64,000 nt of DNA from Paramarasmius palmivorus (GCA_037176845.1 JAYKXP010000048.1:310001-374000); one strand, 5' to 3'. Numbered from the stretch's first letter, positions 1-11,849 are shown. Notes: generated by a model from the letters alone, not told the origin. Numbers and translations: made by a program.

Positions 1-250
1 ATTACATACGAGACAGAAAGAGGAAACGAAGAGACGTAGAGGGAGAGGGAGAGAGAAGCCCATAAATACGTGCAACGTAATAGGACAATGCAGACAGTAC
101 AAGAAAAACGAGAAACAGAAAAGACAGGAAGTAAAGGAAAGGAGCGTTCAATTTTTTTTGATACAACACATATCACAATCATGCTGCAAGGAAGCCAAAT
201 CACAAGAAAGAAATCACAAAGAAACATGCACAGGAAATAAACGTCCGGGA
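1..250. other. Purine-rich flank downstream of the first gene
   Basis: GA-rich, low-complexity DNA at the left edge, probably 3' untranslated and intergenic sequence of the minus-strand gene that ends at 251. No coding segment is supported. Confidence 0.5.
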
Positions 251-3200
251 TCAACTATCCCCAGCCCGAGGCCACATATCAACAACCGTCCGTCTTCGTT
301 CTCTTTTACCGCTTCCACCTACACCTACCGTCCCAGAACCGGAACCATCCAACGACATCCTCACCCTTCCACGATCCCTATCCCGTTCCCTAATCGGCTC
401 TCGCTCAGTCTCACTCCCCGATATAGTCCTTTTCATCACCCCACCACCTCTGCCTACCACGCCATTCGTACTCTGACTTACCCCCGACCCTGCTAGACCG
501 TTATGATACCCAAACTCCTCCCACCGCTCTTTTTCCTTCTCGGAAGAATTAGATATCGACCGTTCCCTCATCTCCCTCAACGCACTCACACCAGACGAAC
601 TACTCCTCGAAAACGTTGTTGCACTACCTGGTTCGTCGGTTATGGCTGTTGTGGGGAGTGCTGCGCGGAGAGTGGTTGTTGTGGCTGTTCGGCGGCGGGA
701 GAGCGTGGTGTTGGTGTTTGCGGGGGTGTCGCGGTCTCGTGCGGGTGTGTAGGTAGTCTCTCGTTCGCGCGCTGGGGTAAAAGTAGTCTCTCGTTCGCGC
801 GCTGGGGTAAAAGTAGTCTCTCGTTCGCGCGCTGGGGTAAAGGTGCTCTCTCGCTCTCGAAGGGTATCTCGTCCATTAACCCGCACTCTACTCGCAGGCG
901 TCGGACTAGGCTCATACGCCGAAGCTTGTACAGTCTCTTGAGAATCAAATGTTGACATTCCGCCTATTTGGAGACGGCGTGTCGTGCCCTGTTGTTTTCG
1001 TTAGCATCACCCCAAAAAGAAAAAGGAGGGGAAGAAACGTACAGTATCCTGCCTCCTCAGCGCCGAATTCGAATTCGATCCCTACAAAAACATCAACAAA
1101 AAACACACAAAAAAACAAAAAAAAAAACTGGGTGCTTACTGTATCCTTCTCAGCCAACGCCATCGACGTCCCAGGTCGACTTCTCGCTCCTGCTCCTTCC
1201 CTGTCCCTATCTCTAGACCCAACACTCTCCGGACTCCTCACAATCCCTTCTCTCCCCTCTCTTTCAAACTCCCTCAAAACCCTGGGCAACCCCAACATCA
1301 TCTCCGTCAGACCCCTAACCAGTTCATCCGACACTCTCAGTGCTTCGCGATATTCACCTCCTAGACGGCGGTATATTTCCGCTTCAGAGCCAGAACCACC
1401 TTCAAGGGTTCGTTAAGAAAGAGAGAGAGAGAAAGAGAGAAAAGAGAAGACGAACCTGAACCAGTAGCTTCACGTACTTCACACTCAACCTGTCCCTCCA
1501 ACATCCTCCCCGTACCTGTTCTCATCATCCCATTCAGCCTTTCCACCAACATAACCACATTCTTGCCTGCTCTCCTCACTTCCCCGCTGCCCCCGGAGCC
1601 AGATAAGCGAGAAAGCGACTGATCAAACATCTCATACGCAGTTTGCATCAACTTCGTATGTTCCCTTTCTCTCTCTCTTTCTCCAGTCGAATGCGAGGTA
1701 GTAGGTTGCGATGCCGACTTTGTATGCCCCCCACCACCTCCAACACCTCCAACACCAACACCAGAGAAAGAAAGCGGCGTATACCGCCTCGTCGTAGTCC
1801 CAAACGGGCTTATCATCCCATCTTGCTCTCTTCCTACTCCTGTGCGGGACGGCGCCCTTTCCTCGCGTTCAGGGAAGTACGTGCTCTTGTACGCTCTCAA
1901 CCCCTGCCCCGTGCCCTCGTCGCGTTCAGGAAAATGCGTCGTCGATTTATACTGTCTCAACCCCGGACTTGCTCTTCCCCCACCTCCATCGTCCCTATCG
2001 CGCTCATCATAGTAATCCAACGACGTCATCGCCCTCCCCCCAGCTCTTGAACGCGATTGTGTACGTATCCTCTCCAACCTCTCTTCCCTTTCCCTCTCCC
2101 TTTCTCTTCCGCCTCGTTCTCTTTCGAAAACAGGCGACTCCCGACCCCGAAACCTCTCCCTCTCAGGCGAACTCCTCAACGTCATACCAGCCGCTCGGAG
2201 GCCTTCACCGACTAACCTTGCAGAACCCCCGGAAATACCGTTAATGGTGAGAACGGAGTCGGCGCTACCGCCTTGGCGTAGTGTCTGCTTTCTCCCAGGA
2301 GGAAGAGCGGGTGTACGGTTACCTAGGTCCTCGGATTGGGAAGGCCGGCGGTGTAGCCTCCTGGGGTGCGCAGGGGTGAAGGAAAGGGTGCCGTAGCGCT
2401 GGGGTTGGAGTTGTGCGGAAGATGGTGGACGTGAATGAGAGGTACGGGATGGGGAACGGGAACGAGATGGGGAAGGTGATGGGGTTCGAGAGAGGCGCAG
2501 GAAGGAACGGTCGGATGAGTTGGAGTGTGAGGAGTTTGAGGGGTGTGCGGACTGGAATGTGTAAAAAACATGTTAGTGAATGTTTAAGGAAAGTTAAAAG
2601 CAGGGAAAAAAGAGAGAGAGAGAGAAGGGAAACGAACGGGTAGATACAACGGTAACGATACACACGACGACGACGCAGAGGATAGTGTGAGGACACGGTC
2701 CATCACAGTGGCGCGACGAGACTGAGAAGAAGAGAAAAACAAAAACAACAAGTCAAAAAGAGTGGTGTTATAAAATAACCTGTCTCAGCAGACAAGACGA
2801 GTTGTGCCACAAGACACAAGACACAAGGACGCAGCTTTGACCCAACAAGCGACCAGGACCGTCGAAAAAGAAACAGCTCGATGCGCGGAGTATTGAATCG
2901 CAAAAAGAGCTAAGAACGCAGCTTTGCTCAATCAAAACCACTGTGATCACCAAAACTGCGAGATTAGATCGACAGGAAAAAAGCCAACACGATAGGTTGC
3001 GACTCCCAAACGACCACAGCGATCTAGCTCGATGCACGCGCAAAAAAAGCCTGCGGTCACCAAAACTGCGAGATCGCCAGGGAAACAGTAAACAGAAACG
3101 CAGCTTTGATCTCCAAATCAAAGCTACAGGAACACCAAATTGCCATAATGACACCGCATTCAACAGGGCAACAAGGCAAAAAGGACAGGCCTCCAATGCG

Positions 3201-4528
3201 CCTAAAAACGAAAAAGAACAAGGAAACGCATACTCACATCCAATCTAACTTCTTCACCATACTAAGAAAAAACCACGAAAACCATCATCAGCCAACCTCA
3301 TTACCACTCTTTTAAATCACTCACCGAACTAGTACTCCCACTTCCCCCAGCACTCGAAGTAGACCCCGAAGCATCCCAAAACTCCTTCGGCAACGGCTGT
3401 CTACTGCGTCTATTTGAACTCTGCTGCATATTCGTGTTCGTATTGATCGGCGTCAGACCCCGCCTTGAACTCGCAACAGCCGCAAGCGCACGGGACGCTA
3501 TATCCTCTCGGTCTCGGTCGACGATAAGAGACGCACGTTTGCGCGGACTCTGTGTCGGGTTGGAATTCGAGCCTGATCCGGAAGTAGAGCGTGAGATTGA
3601 CGATAGAGCTTTAGCTGGGGACGCAGGTGCAGAAATCAACCTCGTACGTGCCATCCTAGGGCTCAGGGTTTGACTATGCCCCGACGACGTCCTACTACCA
3701 CCACTAGGTGTCGTCGGTCTTCCGGGGGTTTTGAACGTCGACCCAGAACCCGAGGCTAAGGATGTGTGGTTTAATAAGAGAAACGCTGGAGATGGTGATG
3801 CGTCTGGTGAGTCGTCGTACATGTCCCCGTCTGCTTCGAATGAGGGCTCTCGTTCGGTCTCGGAACCGGAGAGATCCCGTTTTATTGAAGATAACGAGGG
3901 GGTGTAAGAGTGTCTTGTGCGTGCTAGGGGACGAGAGCTTGAGGATGAGTGTGATGATGATGAAGTGGTTGAGGAAGATGAAGGAGGTGGTTTTGGAGAA
4001 GGCGTGTTTCGTGTGTATGTTGATAGTTTGTTTAGAGCCTGTTTCAAGTCGTCAGCACCAAGGAGATGAAACAGTAACCAGGCATACCAAACGATTGCGT
4101 TCCTGGAGACTTTTCACTCTCTTTAACACATCTCCATCGCCTTCCCTTTCTCCTCTGTCTTCCCTGTCCCTACTACCCCTACTATCCCTGCCTCCACTCC
4201 CGGTACTTCCCCCACCGCTACCCCTACTAACAGTCCCAAACCTAGCCGTATCATCATCATCACCACCACTCCCCAAACCACCTTGACCACGAGTACTCCC
4301 ACTACCCGTACTATTCGTCGCAGGTGGACTAGGTAATCCGCTTCCTACACTGCTTGAGCTTTTTTCGGACACAGGCGATGGGGGTTCAGGTAACTCGGGT
4401 GGTGTCGCTGATAGGCTTGGTGTGTAGGTAGATGAGGAAAGGGATGGGATGGGTCCGATGTATACGGCTGAGTTGGGTCTGGTGTGTCTTGTTGAAGAGG
4501 AAGTCGTTATGCGTGGGCGAGTCGTCAT
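251..4528 (-). CDS. Large Ser/Arg-rich disordered protein, five exons, unknown function
   Basis: The model is complement(join(251..988,1140..1399,1456..2551,3325..4038,4088..4528)), 1082 residues. All four junctions are GT-AG and keep frame; the last intron has a GCTAAC branch site. The start ATG at 4528 is followed by Ser/Pro-rich sequence. Two short ordered segments stand out: LQERNRLALNKLSTYTR, created by splicing of intron 1, and a helical, probably coiled-coil stretch around AEIYRRLGGEYREAL and the preceding MQTAYEMFDQSLSRL. The rest is Arg/Glu/Ser low complexity, including three copies of a ten-residue PARERETTFT-type repeat. I do not recognise a named domain. Conserved helical islands in a disordered chain suggest a scaffold, cytoskeletal or polarity role, but that is inference. 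Confidence 0.72.
751..840. repeat. 30-bp minisatellite, three units, in coding sequence
   Basis: Three consecutive 30-bp units differ only at the second base of the first unit. A decayed fourth unit follows to about 853. On the minus strand each unit encodes ten residues of the PARERETTFT type in the last exon of the large Ser/Arg-rich gene. The length is a multiple of three, so copy-number change keeps the frame. Confidence 0.95.
2829..3108. repeat. Dispersed degenerate repeats inside the 773-bp intron 2
   Basis: ACGCAGCTTTG occurs at 2829-2839, 2916-2926 and 3098-3108. ACCAAAACTGCGAGAT occurs at 2949-2964 and 3059-3074. They lie inside the intron spanning 2552-3324, more than ten times the length of the other introns here. 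The pattern suggests an old tandem insertion or an expanded intronic repeat. No ORF or terminal inverted repeat is visible. Confidence 0.7.
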
Positions 4529-4989
4529 TCGTTGCTGTGTGTGTGCCTTTTTCTGCGGTCTGGTCGTCGGGCGTCGGGGATTAAAAAGAGGTCATAAGCT
4601 ACGGCTTATCGATGAGAAAACAAAAGCTAAGAAGGGGTGAAGGGGAAGGAAGAAGGGGAAGACCGCCCGGCGACCCTTTTTTTTTCAACGTTGACAACGA
4701 CGACGACAAAGAGGCAAGAGGCAACCTGTTCAAGCGAGCGGCACGTGCTCGACGATGGTGACGCTCGGTGCCTCGTTGTAAATAAATGAAAACAGCAACC
4801 GCGGCTTTTTGGGGTTATTGCGGTTTTACTGTCTACTGCAGTGGTTTCAATGGATGGGCTATGGGTTTTGAGCTGTGGGTTGTAGGCAAACTGTTGGCTG
4901 AACTATTACTGATCGAAAACATGTATGTACGCTACGCGAAAAAAATGTGTTCGATCGCACATAACTCATTTTTCACCAGCCGGCGCAGT
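4529..4989. other. 5' flank of the first gene; no gene seen
   Basis: Upstream sequence of the minus-strand gene starting at 4528. It contains a poly-T run near 4678 and short tandem CGACGA motifs. No convincing TATA box or ORF. Confidence 0.4.
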
Positions 4990-6506
4990 ACTGACGGATC
5001 TACGTTTACATGAAAAGAACCCAGAAGTAGTATAACCCTCAGCCCTGTCACATCTCGATTCTCGGCACCGTCTCGAGTCGGTGTTTGGGGTGTCCCAAGC
5101 AGTATCGTGCATGCATAAGAGAGCCTGGAGGAATACAGCCTGAGTTGTGTCCGAACGCCATGCCCGTGGGTTCTTGAGTAGCATAAACTGGCGAGAGGAC
5201 TACAGTGCACGGGAGATCCACTTGAATGTCCGCGTCAAACAGGGTAGCGACTCGCGAGTTTGCGTCATGTCCTGTCAACTCCCTGACACTGACACGACAC
5301 GTCCGCGCTATGTACTACTCCCAGAGGTCTATGTATGGGTTTTCGGCCTAGGCCCTAAATCATGACACACCCCTGCCTCAGCCCAACCCCCGACCTGAGC
5401 TTCCGTCCAAGGTCCAAGGCTAGACGATAAAGGGACGAACCATTGCATTAGCAAGAACCGTAAACGCACCAACATGCCAGCCGTCTCTATCCTGGGTTCC
5501 TTTTCTTCACTGTACAGTAAACGGTTAAGGCAGACGGAACGCACCTACTTTGAACGTCTGAACATGCCGCTTCAAGTTGTTGCATGAAGGCCGACCAGCA
5601 AGTTGATACCTTGACAAGGACGCCAATAGGAGCGTATCAGGTACCTCGATACGGTATTTTGAGACCCAAAACGACAGCGTTCTAAGCGTTCCGACTCCAG
5701 GCGAGGGTCGACAGAGACGGACCACGACAATGAGCTTCTTGTGTATCGTAGCCTGTAGCCTGTAACCGGTGTCTGGGAGTAAAGTAGATCACGGTGGAGC
5801 TACAATACACACCTCAGCAACAAAGACCGACACGTGCAAGTTTTTGTCTATCCTGGACGCTCTCTCTTCGGTTTTCCTGGATCCTCGATCTTCAAGCACA
5901 AGAAGAGAAACCGTGACTCCGAGGTGAAGGAACCCGCAAGTTGGAGGCGTCGAACAAGAAAACGTCATGATCCACGGTAAATGGTCTCCGCTCTTGGACG
6001 GAGAGACGTTCCTGGCTGTATAAAAGGGCCCTGCCTGACTGTAGGAAGGTTTTAAAGGTGTACAGATGACTGTAATATCGGAAAAGGAAAAAAAAACGCA
6101 CCTTGGATTCTTTCCGAATATTACCTATCCAAACAAGAACATCATGATAGCACCACCAATAAGAGGTTACAATTCGAAGCTCGACGACATGGCTTTGCTT
6201 GACGTCTTGAGATGAACGGTCGGCCGTGGTGGTGATGAAGAAAGAGTCGAGCAGGCCGGCAGGCAATTCTCATCTCTCAGTGTCACCATCGCGTACATAC
6301 CAGAGCTCTTTCGCAACCGCGGCTGAACAGTCTGAGTAGATGCCACTATCGACTCATACGCATTAGACGGTGACCTATACACTTCAAGACAAGATGTAGC
6401 CTCCGATTTCGCCGCGACACCATGTACCCAGTTTTCTGGTTTCCATTCAGCAATTAGACCGGTGAGCTCTCCACCGTCCAATACGGAGACGAAGAATTCA
6501 ATGTAC
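4990..6506. repeat. Diverged tandem duplication, unit 1 of about 1.5 kb
   Basis: Landmarks in this unit recur in the same order in 6507-7950. Examples are CATGAAAAGAACC at its start, GGTGTCTGGGAGTAAA near 5770, TATAAAAGGG near 6017, CACCACCAATAAGAGG near 6150 and GTACCCAGTTTTCTGG near 6424. Unit 1 also carries a minus-strand ORF (6167-6508) whose segment YRSPSNAYESIV is recognisable but interrupted in unit 2. This looks like an old duplication of a now non-functional gene or promoter segment; the ancestral product is not identifiable. Confidence 0.75.
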
Positions 6507-7950
6507 ATCTACATGAAAAGAACCTAGAAATAGTATACCCTCAGCCCGCTCTCAAACCAGCAGGACCAGCGAGAGGAATACAGCATGAGTTGCTATATGT
6601 CCATGTCAAACAGGGTAGCAAGTTTGCGTCATGTCCTGCCTGACACGTTCGGCCTAAACGTACACCCCCAAGCGTTGTGGTTCGGTATCAATGCTCTTCC
6701 GTCCAAGGCTAGAGGACAAATCTGAATCAGGTCCAAGGCGTAACAAACCATTAGCAAGAACCGTAACGTACCAGTAAGGCAGATGGAGCGCACTCGAGGG
6801 CTGATCACTGAGCGCTGGATATTAACAAAGGGTTTCTTGTCCGTTGTGTGTGCCTGCAGTCTTGATGTATTGTAGTCTGTGGTGTCTGGGAGTAAAATAG
6901 GTCACGGTGGAACTACACACCTCAGGTCTCAACGAGGAAGAAGTTTGATCCCTTCGACACGTGGAAAAAAGTCCTCAAGCTTCCAATTCTTGTCATTGTC
7001 AACACCTATCCCAGACCGCCTGACCACTCTCTCCTCAGTTTTCCTGAACGTTGAACCCCCGACCTTCAAACACAACCATAATGGACCCGGTACTGAAAAA
7101 GAAATCAGTGAACGAACGCGTGGCAGGTCTTTCAGTAATCAAATGTCTTTTGACTTCAGAGGCCTAAGCGTTGAGCAAGAAAACGTTGGATCCACGGTAC
7201 AGACTGGGTCTTGGTCTTTGCTCTTGGGTACTTTTTAGAAGGAGAGACCGGTTTTAGAGGGCTCCTGTTTGTATAAAAGGACTATAGGCAGGTTTAAAAA
7301 GCGTACGTATCACTATAATGCCGGGAAAACGCACCTTGGAACCTTGCCCAACACCACACCCTACTATAGGACCTATCCAAGCAAGAGCATCACGATAACA
7401 CCACCAATAAGAGGCTTGACAACATCGCTTGAGATGGATCCTCAGGCCTCAGGCTTGAGGCCGAATCACTGTCTTTAGAAAATGCATCTGCGCGCAAACT
7501 GTCTCCGAGCACTTCAAGCACAAATGTCAGCGAGGGTTTGCCTTGAGATACTGAGACGAAGGGTTGGCTTTGAATGGGTGATGGTGGTAATAGAGAAAGA
7601 AAGCAAAACGCTGCGCCGAGTAAGACGCGGCAGGCAATCCTCATCTTTCGCAACGACCATGACTTGCTCGCTTCAACAGACATTGGGCACCAAAACTACC
7701 TCACAATCGCGGGTAACTCAGGCTGGACAGTCTGAGTATATGTCACTATCGAATATTCATTATTGGACGGTGACCTGTACATCTTAATTTCAAGATGCTC
7801 ATGCAGCCTCCGAATTCGCCGCGACACCACTGGCAGGATGTACCCAGTTTTCTGGTAGCAAAAACCGGTGAGCTCTCAACGTCAACCTTTACCGTCCAAC
7901 ATTCTCACTAACGGGGACGAAGAACTCTTTCAGCAATTCAGTACATCGAC
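6507..7950. repeat. Diverged tandem duplication, unit 2
   Basis: This is the second unit, collinear with 4990-6506. It has CATGAAAAGAACC at 6512, GGTGTCTGGGAGTAAA near 6879, TATAAAAGG near 7272, CACCACCAATAAGAGG near 7399 and GTACCCAGTTTTCTGG near 7840. Many small indels separate the units and no ORF is shared intact. The conserved TATAAAAGG on the plus strand in both units suggests duplicated promoter remnants. Confidence 0.75.
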
Positions 7951-8095
7951 AATCATTTTACTTCCAAGTCTCCCGTTTTAAATTTAGCACATGGTCGTGC
8001 TTCCCAGGACCCATCATGCTTCCCGCTCCTCATTACTTCTCCTGAGAGTAGCAACGCACACGGCAACCAAACTTTTTCGTACATCCGGGAGTTGG

Positions 8096-8442
8096 TACCT
8101 AGTACCGCGAATTTCACGATGAGAACGCATTCAATAGCCAATAGCCGCTTCGAATATTGTGCTGTTATGTACGTTCTAAAGATGATCTCTACCCTTACGG
8201 CTTTTTCAATTTGACACAACTCGTTCTCATCTACTTTCCTCGCCTGTCTCTTCTTTCAGCCCGGATACAACATGGCACCTCCACGCCCGAATTTTCGATG
8301 AGAACGGAACTATCAAGACTCTGACAACCTCGAATACTTTGCTGTTATGTACGTTCTTTGTCTTTCTCTTACGTCTATTTCACAAACTTGTTCTCGTATA
8401 CTTTACTCACCCTGTCTCTTTTTTTCAGCCCGGATACAACAT
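8096..8442. repeat. Two tandem copies of a 170-bp module upstream of the peroxidase
   Basis: 8096-8272 and 8273-8442 share a collinear set of motifs: CGATGAGAACG, GCTGTTATGTACGTTCT, a pyrimidine tract, and the shared end CAGCCCGGATACAACAT. The second copy ends about 150 bp before the peroxidase start codon. The duplicated module may carry upstream regulatory elements or an ancient duplicated exon-intron junction, since TTTCAG precedes the shared end. Confidence 0.85.
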
Positions 8443-8503
8443 CCGAGCCCGAAGGTGAAGACCAAAGTTTTGGTACACCACCTCTACGCCACCCAAGCGA
8501 ACG

Positions 8504-8510
8504 TATAAAA
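8504..8510 (+). promoter_or_regulatory. TATA box of the peroxidase gene
   Basis: TATAAAA lies 82 bp upstream of the ATG at 8592. The leader between them is pyrimidine- and CAACTCG-rich, as is typical of well-expressed basidiomycete secreted-enzyme genes. Confidence 0.65.
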
Positions 8511-8591
8511 ACTTCAAACGAAACGCTAGAAATCTCCAGTGGTCTCTCCTTCTCCACTTACCCCTTCAACTCGTCGAGCAGCAGCACTACA

Positions 8592-10567
8592 ATGCAATTC
8601 AAGAACATCCTCACTCTCCTCCCCTTCGTCATCATGGTCCAAGCCGGCCCATTCGCCAAACGTGCAGATTGTGGACATGGACGTACTGCTCAACACGCAC
8701 AGGTACAGTACAACTTAGGCGCCATCTTCACGATACGGTACTCATGAACGTGCTCTGACAGTGCTGCGTGTGGTATGATGTTCTGGACGACCTCCAACAC
8801 GACTTGTACGTCTCCTAAGCCTTCATCGTAGCCTTCCGAGTCTAACGCCCCTTCGATAGATTCAACGAAGAGCCATGCGGTAAGCCTTATACCGGCTCGG
8901 TTGGTAATTCGGCTACTGAATGAAGAATTTGGTGTATCCCTACAGGCAAGAACACTCACGAATCCCTTCGTGTAGGTGTCTCCATTGATATTAATACAAT
9001 CTTCGTTACTTACCGAGCGAATAGCTGAGCTTCCACGATGCTGTTGGATTTTCGCCTCGACTTTTTGCACAGGGACAGTTCGGGTAAGGGTTTTATACCA
9101 TGGCCTGTACTGCATATTAACGTGCTACGTTTTTTAGTGGTGGAGGAGCTGGTGAGGCTATACCTTCAACCAGCTTTCGATTGCGGCGTTAACAGGTTTT
9201 TTTCGGGGGCTACAGACGGCTCAATCATCGCACATCAAGACATTGAAATGAAATACGGTGAGTTGCTGTCTTTCAGAATGGCCTTTCAAGTTGGTTCTGA
9301 TCGTTTTCTCCCACAGATGGTAACAAGGGCCTTAGTACGTTATTCCTAACGTTCGAGTACACTCGCTCATCCTCGTTCAGAGGAAATTGTCGAAAGGCAA
9401 ACCCCGATTGGCCCACGACACGACGTTGCATATGGAGATCTGTAAGCCTCTGCTTCACTAACATCTATCTTTCTGTGCGGCACTTACACCTCGGTGTCAA
9501 GCATCCAATTCGCTGCAGCTGTTGGTATCACGAACTGCCCGTACGTCCATTTTTACCGCCACCGCTTTCCAAGCTAATTCGGATTAGTGGTGCCCCACGA
9601 CTCGAGTTCCTCGCTGGTCGTAACAAGACATCTCAAGCTGCACCCGATCTACTTCCCTCTCCTGCCGACTCACCTGATAAGGTTAGCAAATTTTTAATTC
9701 CTTTACCGTCCCAGAGAAGCAAGTTAATGATCGCAAAACAACAGCTCCTCGACAGACTCGGAGATGCAGGCTTCAGCGCAGACGAGCTCGTCGACCTCTT
9801 AATCTCACATACTATCGGCGGACAGGAAGTTGTCGATCCCGAGGTACCACATACACCATTTGACAGTACCCCAGAGACTTTCGATACCCAGTTCTTCGTC
9901 GAGGTACTTATATTTTATTTTTTACTCGTTGCGCAAAGAAACGAACTGACAGCGAATTGGTTAGACTTTGCTCAAGGGCGTTCATGGAAAGACGAACGAC
10001 ACGGTCCCTGGCGAGCAACCTTCCCCACTAAAGGGCGAGTTCCGACTTGCTTCCGACTTTGCTCTGGCTCGGGATCCTAGGTATTTCCTCTTTCCCCGTT
10101 CCCGAAAAGTGTGCTGACATTCAGGAAACAGGACATCCTGCCGCTGGCAATCCAACATCAGTAAGCCGTCCATAGTTCAGTTCATTATACATTACTCACA
10201 CTCACATCACAACTTTCCAGACAACCAACAAGTCATGCAAACCCGATTCCGAAATGTCATGGCCAAGCTCGCTGTTACAGGACACAACCGCGATGATCTC
10301 GTTGACTGCTCTGAAATCATCCCCGTGCCCAAGTCACTCTCGAAGAAGGCGTTCTTGCCTGCTGGAAAGAGCTTGAATGATATTGAAGCTGCTTGCTCTG
10401 CGACACCTTTCCCTACTCTTACTGCTCAACCCGGTACGTGGCTTGATTCGTAGTCTGGTGAAGGGGTATATACTAACCAACCGGTTATCGTAGGCCCGGA
10501 AACTTCAGTTCACACCGAATTCCTTTCCATTAGCGTGTTGGGTCCCGCTGAGCCGACTGCGGCGTAA
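8592..10567 (+). CDS. Secreted class II heme peroxidase, generic (CiP-like) type
   Basis: The model is join(8592..8702,8762..8805,8860..8879,8946..8971,9025..9083,9138..9151,9216..9257,9317..9334,9381..9441,9502..9540,9588..9681,9724..9903,9965..10080,10132..10160,10221..10433,10494..10567), 379 residues and 16 exons, all in frame. A signal peptide (MQFKNILTLLPFVIMVQA) is followed by a KR propeptide site. The distal pair Arg67 and His71 (ESLRLSFHDAVGF), FGGGGADGSI, and the proximal His205 (LLISHTIGG) are present, with the FDTQFFVE and CRWQSN segments. Class II peroxidases use H2O2 to oxidise phenolics. At the manganese-site positions I see Lys60, Glu64 and Glu211, and Asp200 where lignin and versatile peroxidases have the surface tryptophan. 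That favours a generic low-redox peroxidase resembling the Coprinopsis enzyme. The 42-bp intron at 9682-9723 is short and could be retained, adding 14 residues. Confidence 0.93.
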
Positions 10568-11268
10568 ACTACCAAGTCGCCATTTCTTTCTGTCTTCATT
10601 CCTCTTGTCATTGCATTGGTTAGATACCTTCGCTTCGCATTGCTGGTTCTCAAAACAGTATTTATCTAGATTTTTATTCTTACTCAATGCATACCTCTTA
10701 CAGCGAGACCCAACGAACACGAGCCAGTTCTGGCTACTTTAAAGCATGTTTGAAACAATTGAGATTCGTATCCATATGCCAATACAAAAGGCAGCCGTCT
10801 CAGTCAGAACTCATTGTGCCCCCGTTCCATATCCTCAACTGGCGATTACAAGTAACCCTTTATTCCGTATCCACCGAATTATCAGAATAGAGTCCCTAAG
10901 AGCGTGCTGTGATTTCTTGAGGAAAGGGCGTCAGGGACAGCGGATGAACACGTTCGAAGCACATACAACGCAACAAATGCAACATCTCACAGCGCTGATA
11001 TACGTGAGGCAGCGGGCTTAGGTAGCCAAGGCGTCCATCTAAAAGCAGAGCGTCAGCTTTCTGAGGATAACAGGAATCCGTGATAAAGATACCTTGACGA
11101 CAAATGAAGTCGTACAACTTCCGAGGCCGCAGGTGATTTGAACCTACAGTAGATACCCATTAACCAGAGCACCGGAACACAGCTATAGGTATCTAGAAGC
11201 GTAGACAATAGACAGCCGTAGAAAAAAGGGGCTTGAAGAGGGCGAGACAGAATGAACGAAGCAAACCT
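10568..11268. other. Intergenic; left edge of the segmental duplication
   Basis: 3' flank of the peroxidase followed by the left boundary of the duplicated cassette. From about 11088, sequence resembles that from about 16486 (CTTGACGA, then ATTTGAACCTA, then AGAGCAC). No gene is supported. Confidence 0.5.
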
Positions 11269-11849
11269 TCACCGCCGCCCAGTCGAGAGCATCACCTCGA
11301 GCAAAGGCAGCGGCGTGATTCTTCGTTCAGCTTTTGAAGACGAGAACCGTAGCTTGATGTTTTCTTTTTGCGATAGAGACTTGGTATGGGGAATAGGGGG
11401 TAGCGGCATGTTGGGTACAGGGTGAGGCGACTTGCTAGCTTTCTTCTTGGGTGAGGCTGGAACGACAAGGATTGAAGGGGTAGAGCTTGCAGTCTTGAAG
11501 GAAACTTGAGGGTTGAAGTCTTCGAATTCAACAAGCTGGTCTACATGATGGAAGAAAGACTTGTAGACCTCGGAGGTCTTGTTAGTATCAACAAACGCAT
11601 CTAAGATCATCTCCATCTCCTCGACGTCCTCGAACTCGAATCCAAAAGATTCAGACGAGGACTCACTTTGAACATCTTCAAAGACACCGTACATGTCGAC
11701 AATGTCGTCTATTTCGTCCCTTTTGGACAGCTGAAAAAAGGGGTCAGAAACCATTTACTGGTACAGGGCTGGGACAAACGTACCTCGACACCATCGACAA
11801 TGGCTTCGAAATTGAAGATATCGAATTTGGTAGCAGCAGTAGCAGGCAT
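11269..11849 (-). CDS. Gene A1: short acidic Ser/Pro-rich protein, unknown
   Basis: The model is complement(join(11269..11730,11784..11849)), 175 residues. Exon 1 encodes MPATAATKFDIFNFEAIVD plus three residues. Exon 2 is strongly acidic and Ser-rich (DVQSESSSESFGFEFEDVEE), followed by VYKSFFHHVDQLVEFEDF and a basic Pro/Ser tail (SPKKKASKSPHPVPNMPLPP). No domain is recognised. It is transcribed in the same direction as B1, about 435 bp beyond the B1 stop. The start ATG and intron position are identical in the second copy. Acidic then basic composition suggests a disordered interaction protein; function unknown. Confidence 0.68.

Noticed and set aside
503..955. Long ORFs antisense to the first gene
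   Set aside because: They arise from the low-complexity Arg/Ser codons on the other strand; the spliced minus-strand model explains the region.
11125..11180. tRNA-like segment on the minus strand with GGTTCAAATC (T-loop or B-box like), echoed near 16530
   Set aside because: No complete cloverleaf, acceptor stem or anticodon arm can be drawn, and the second copy is further decayed. Treated as part of the duplication edge.
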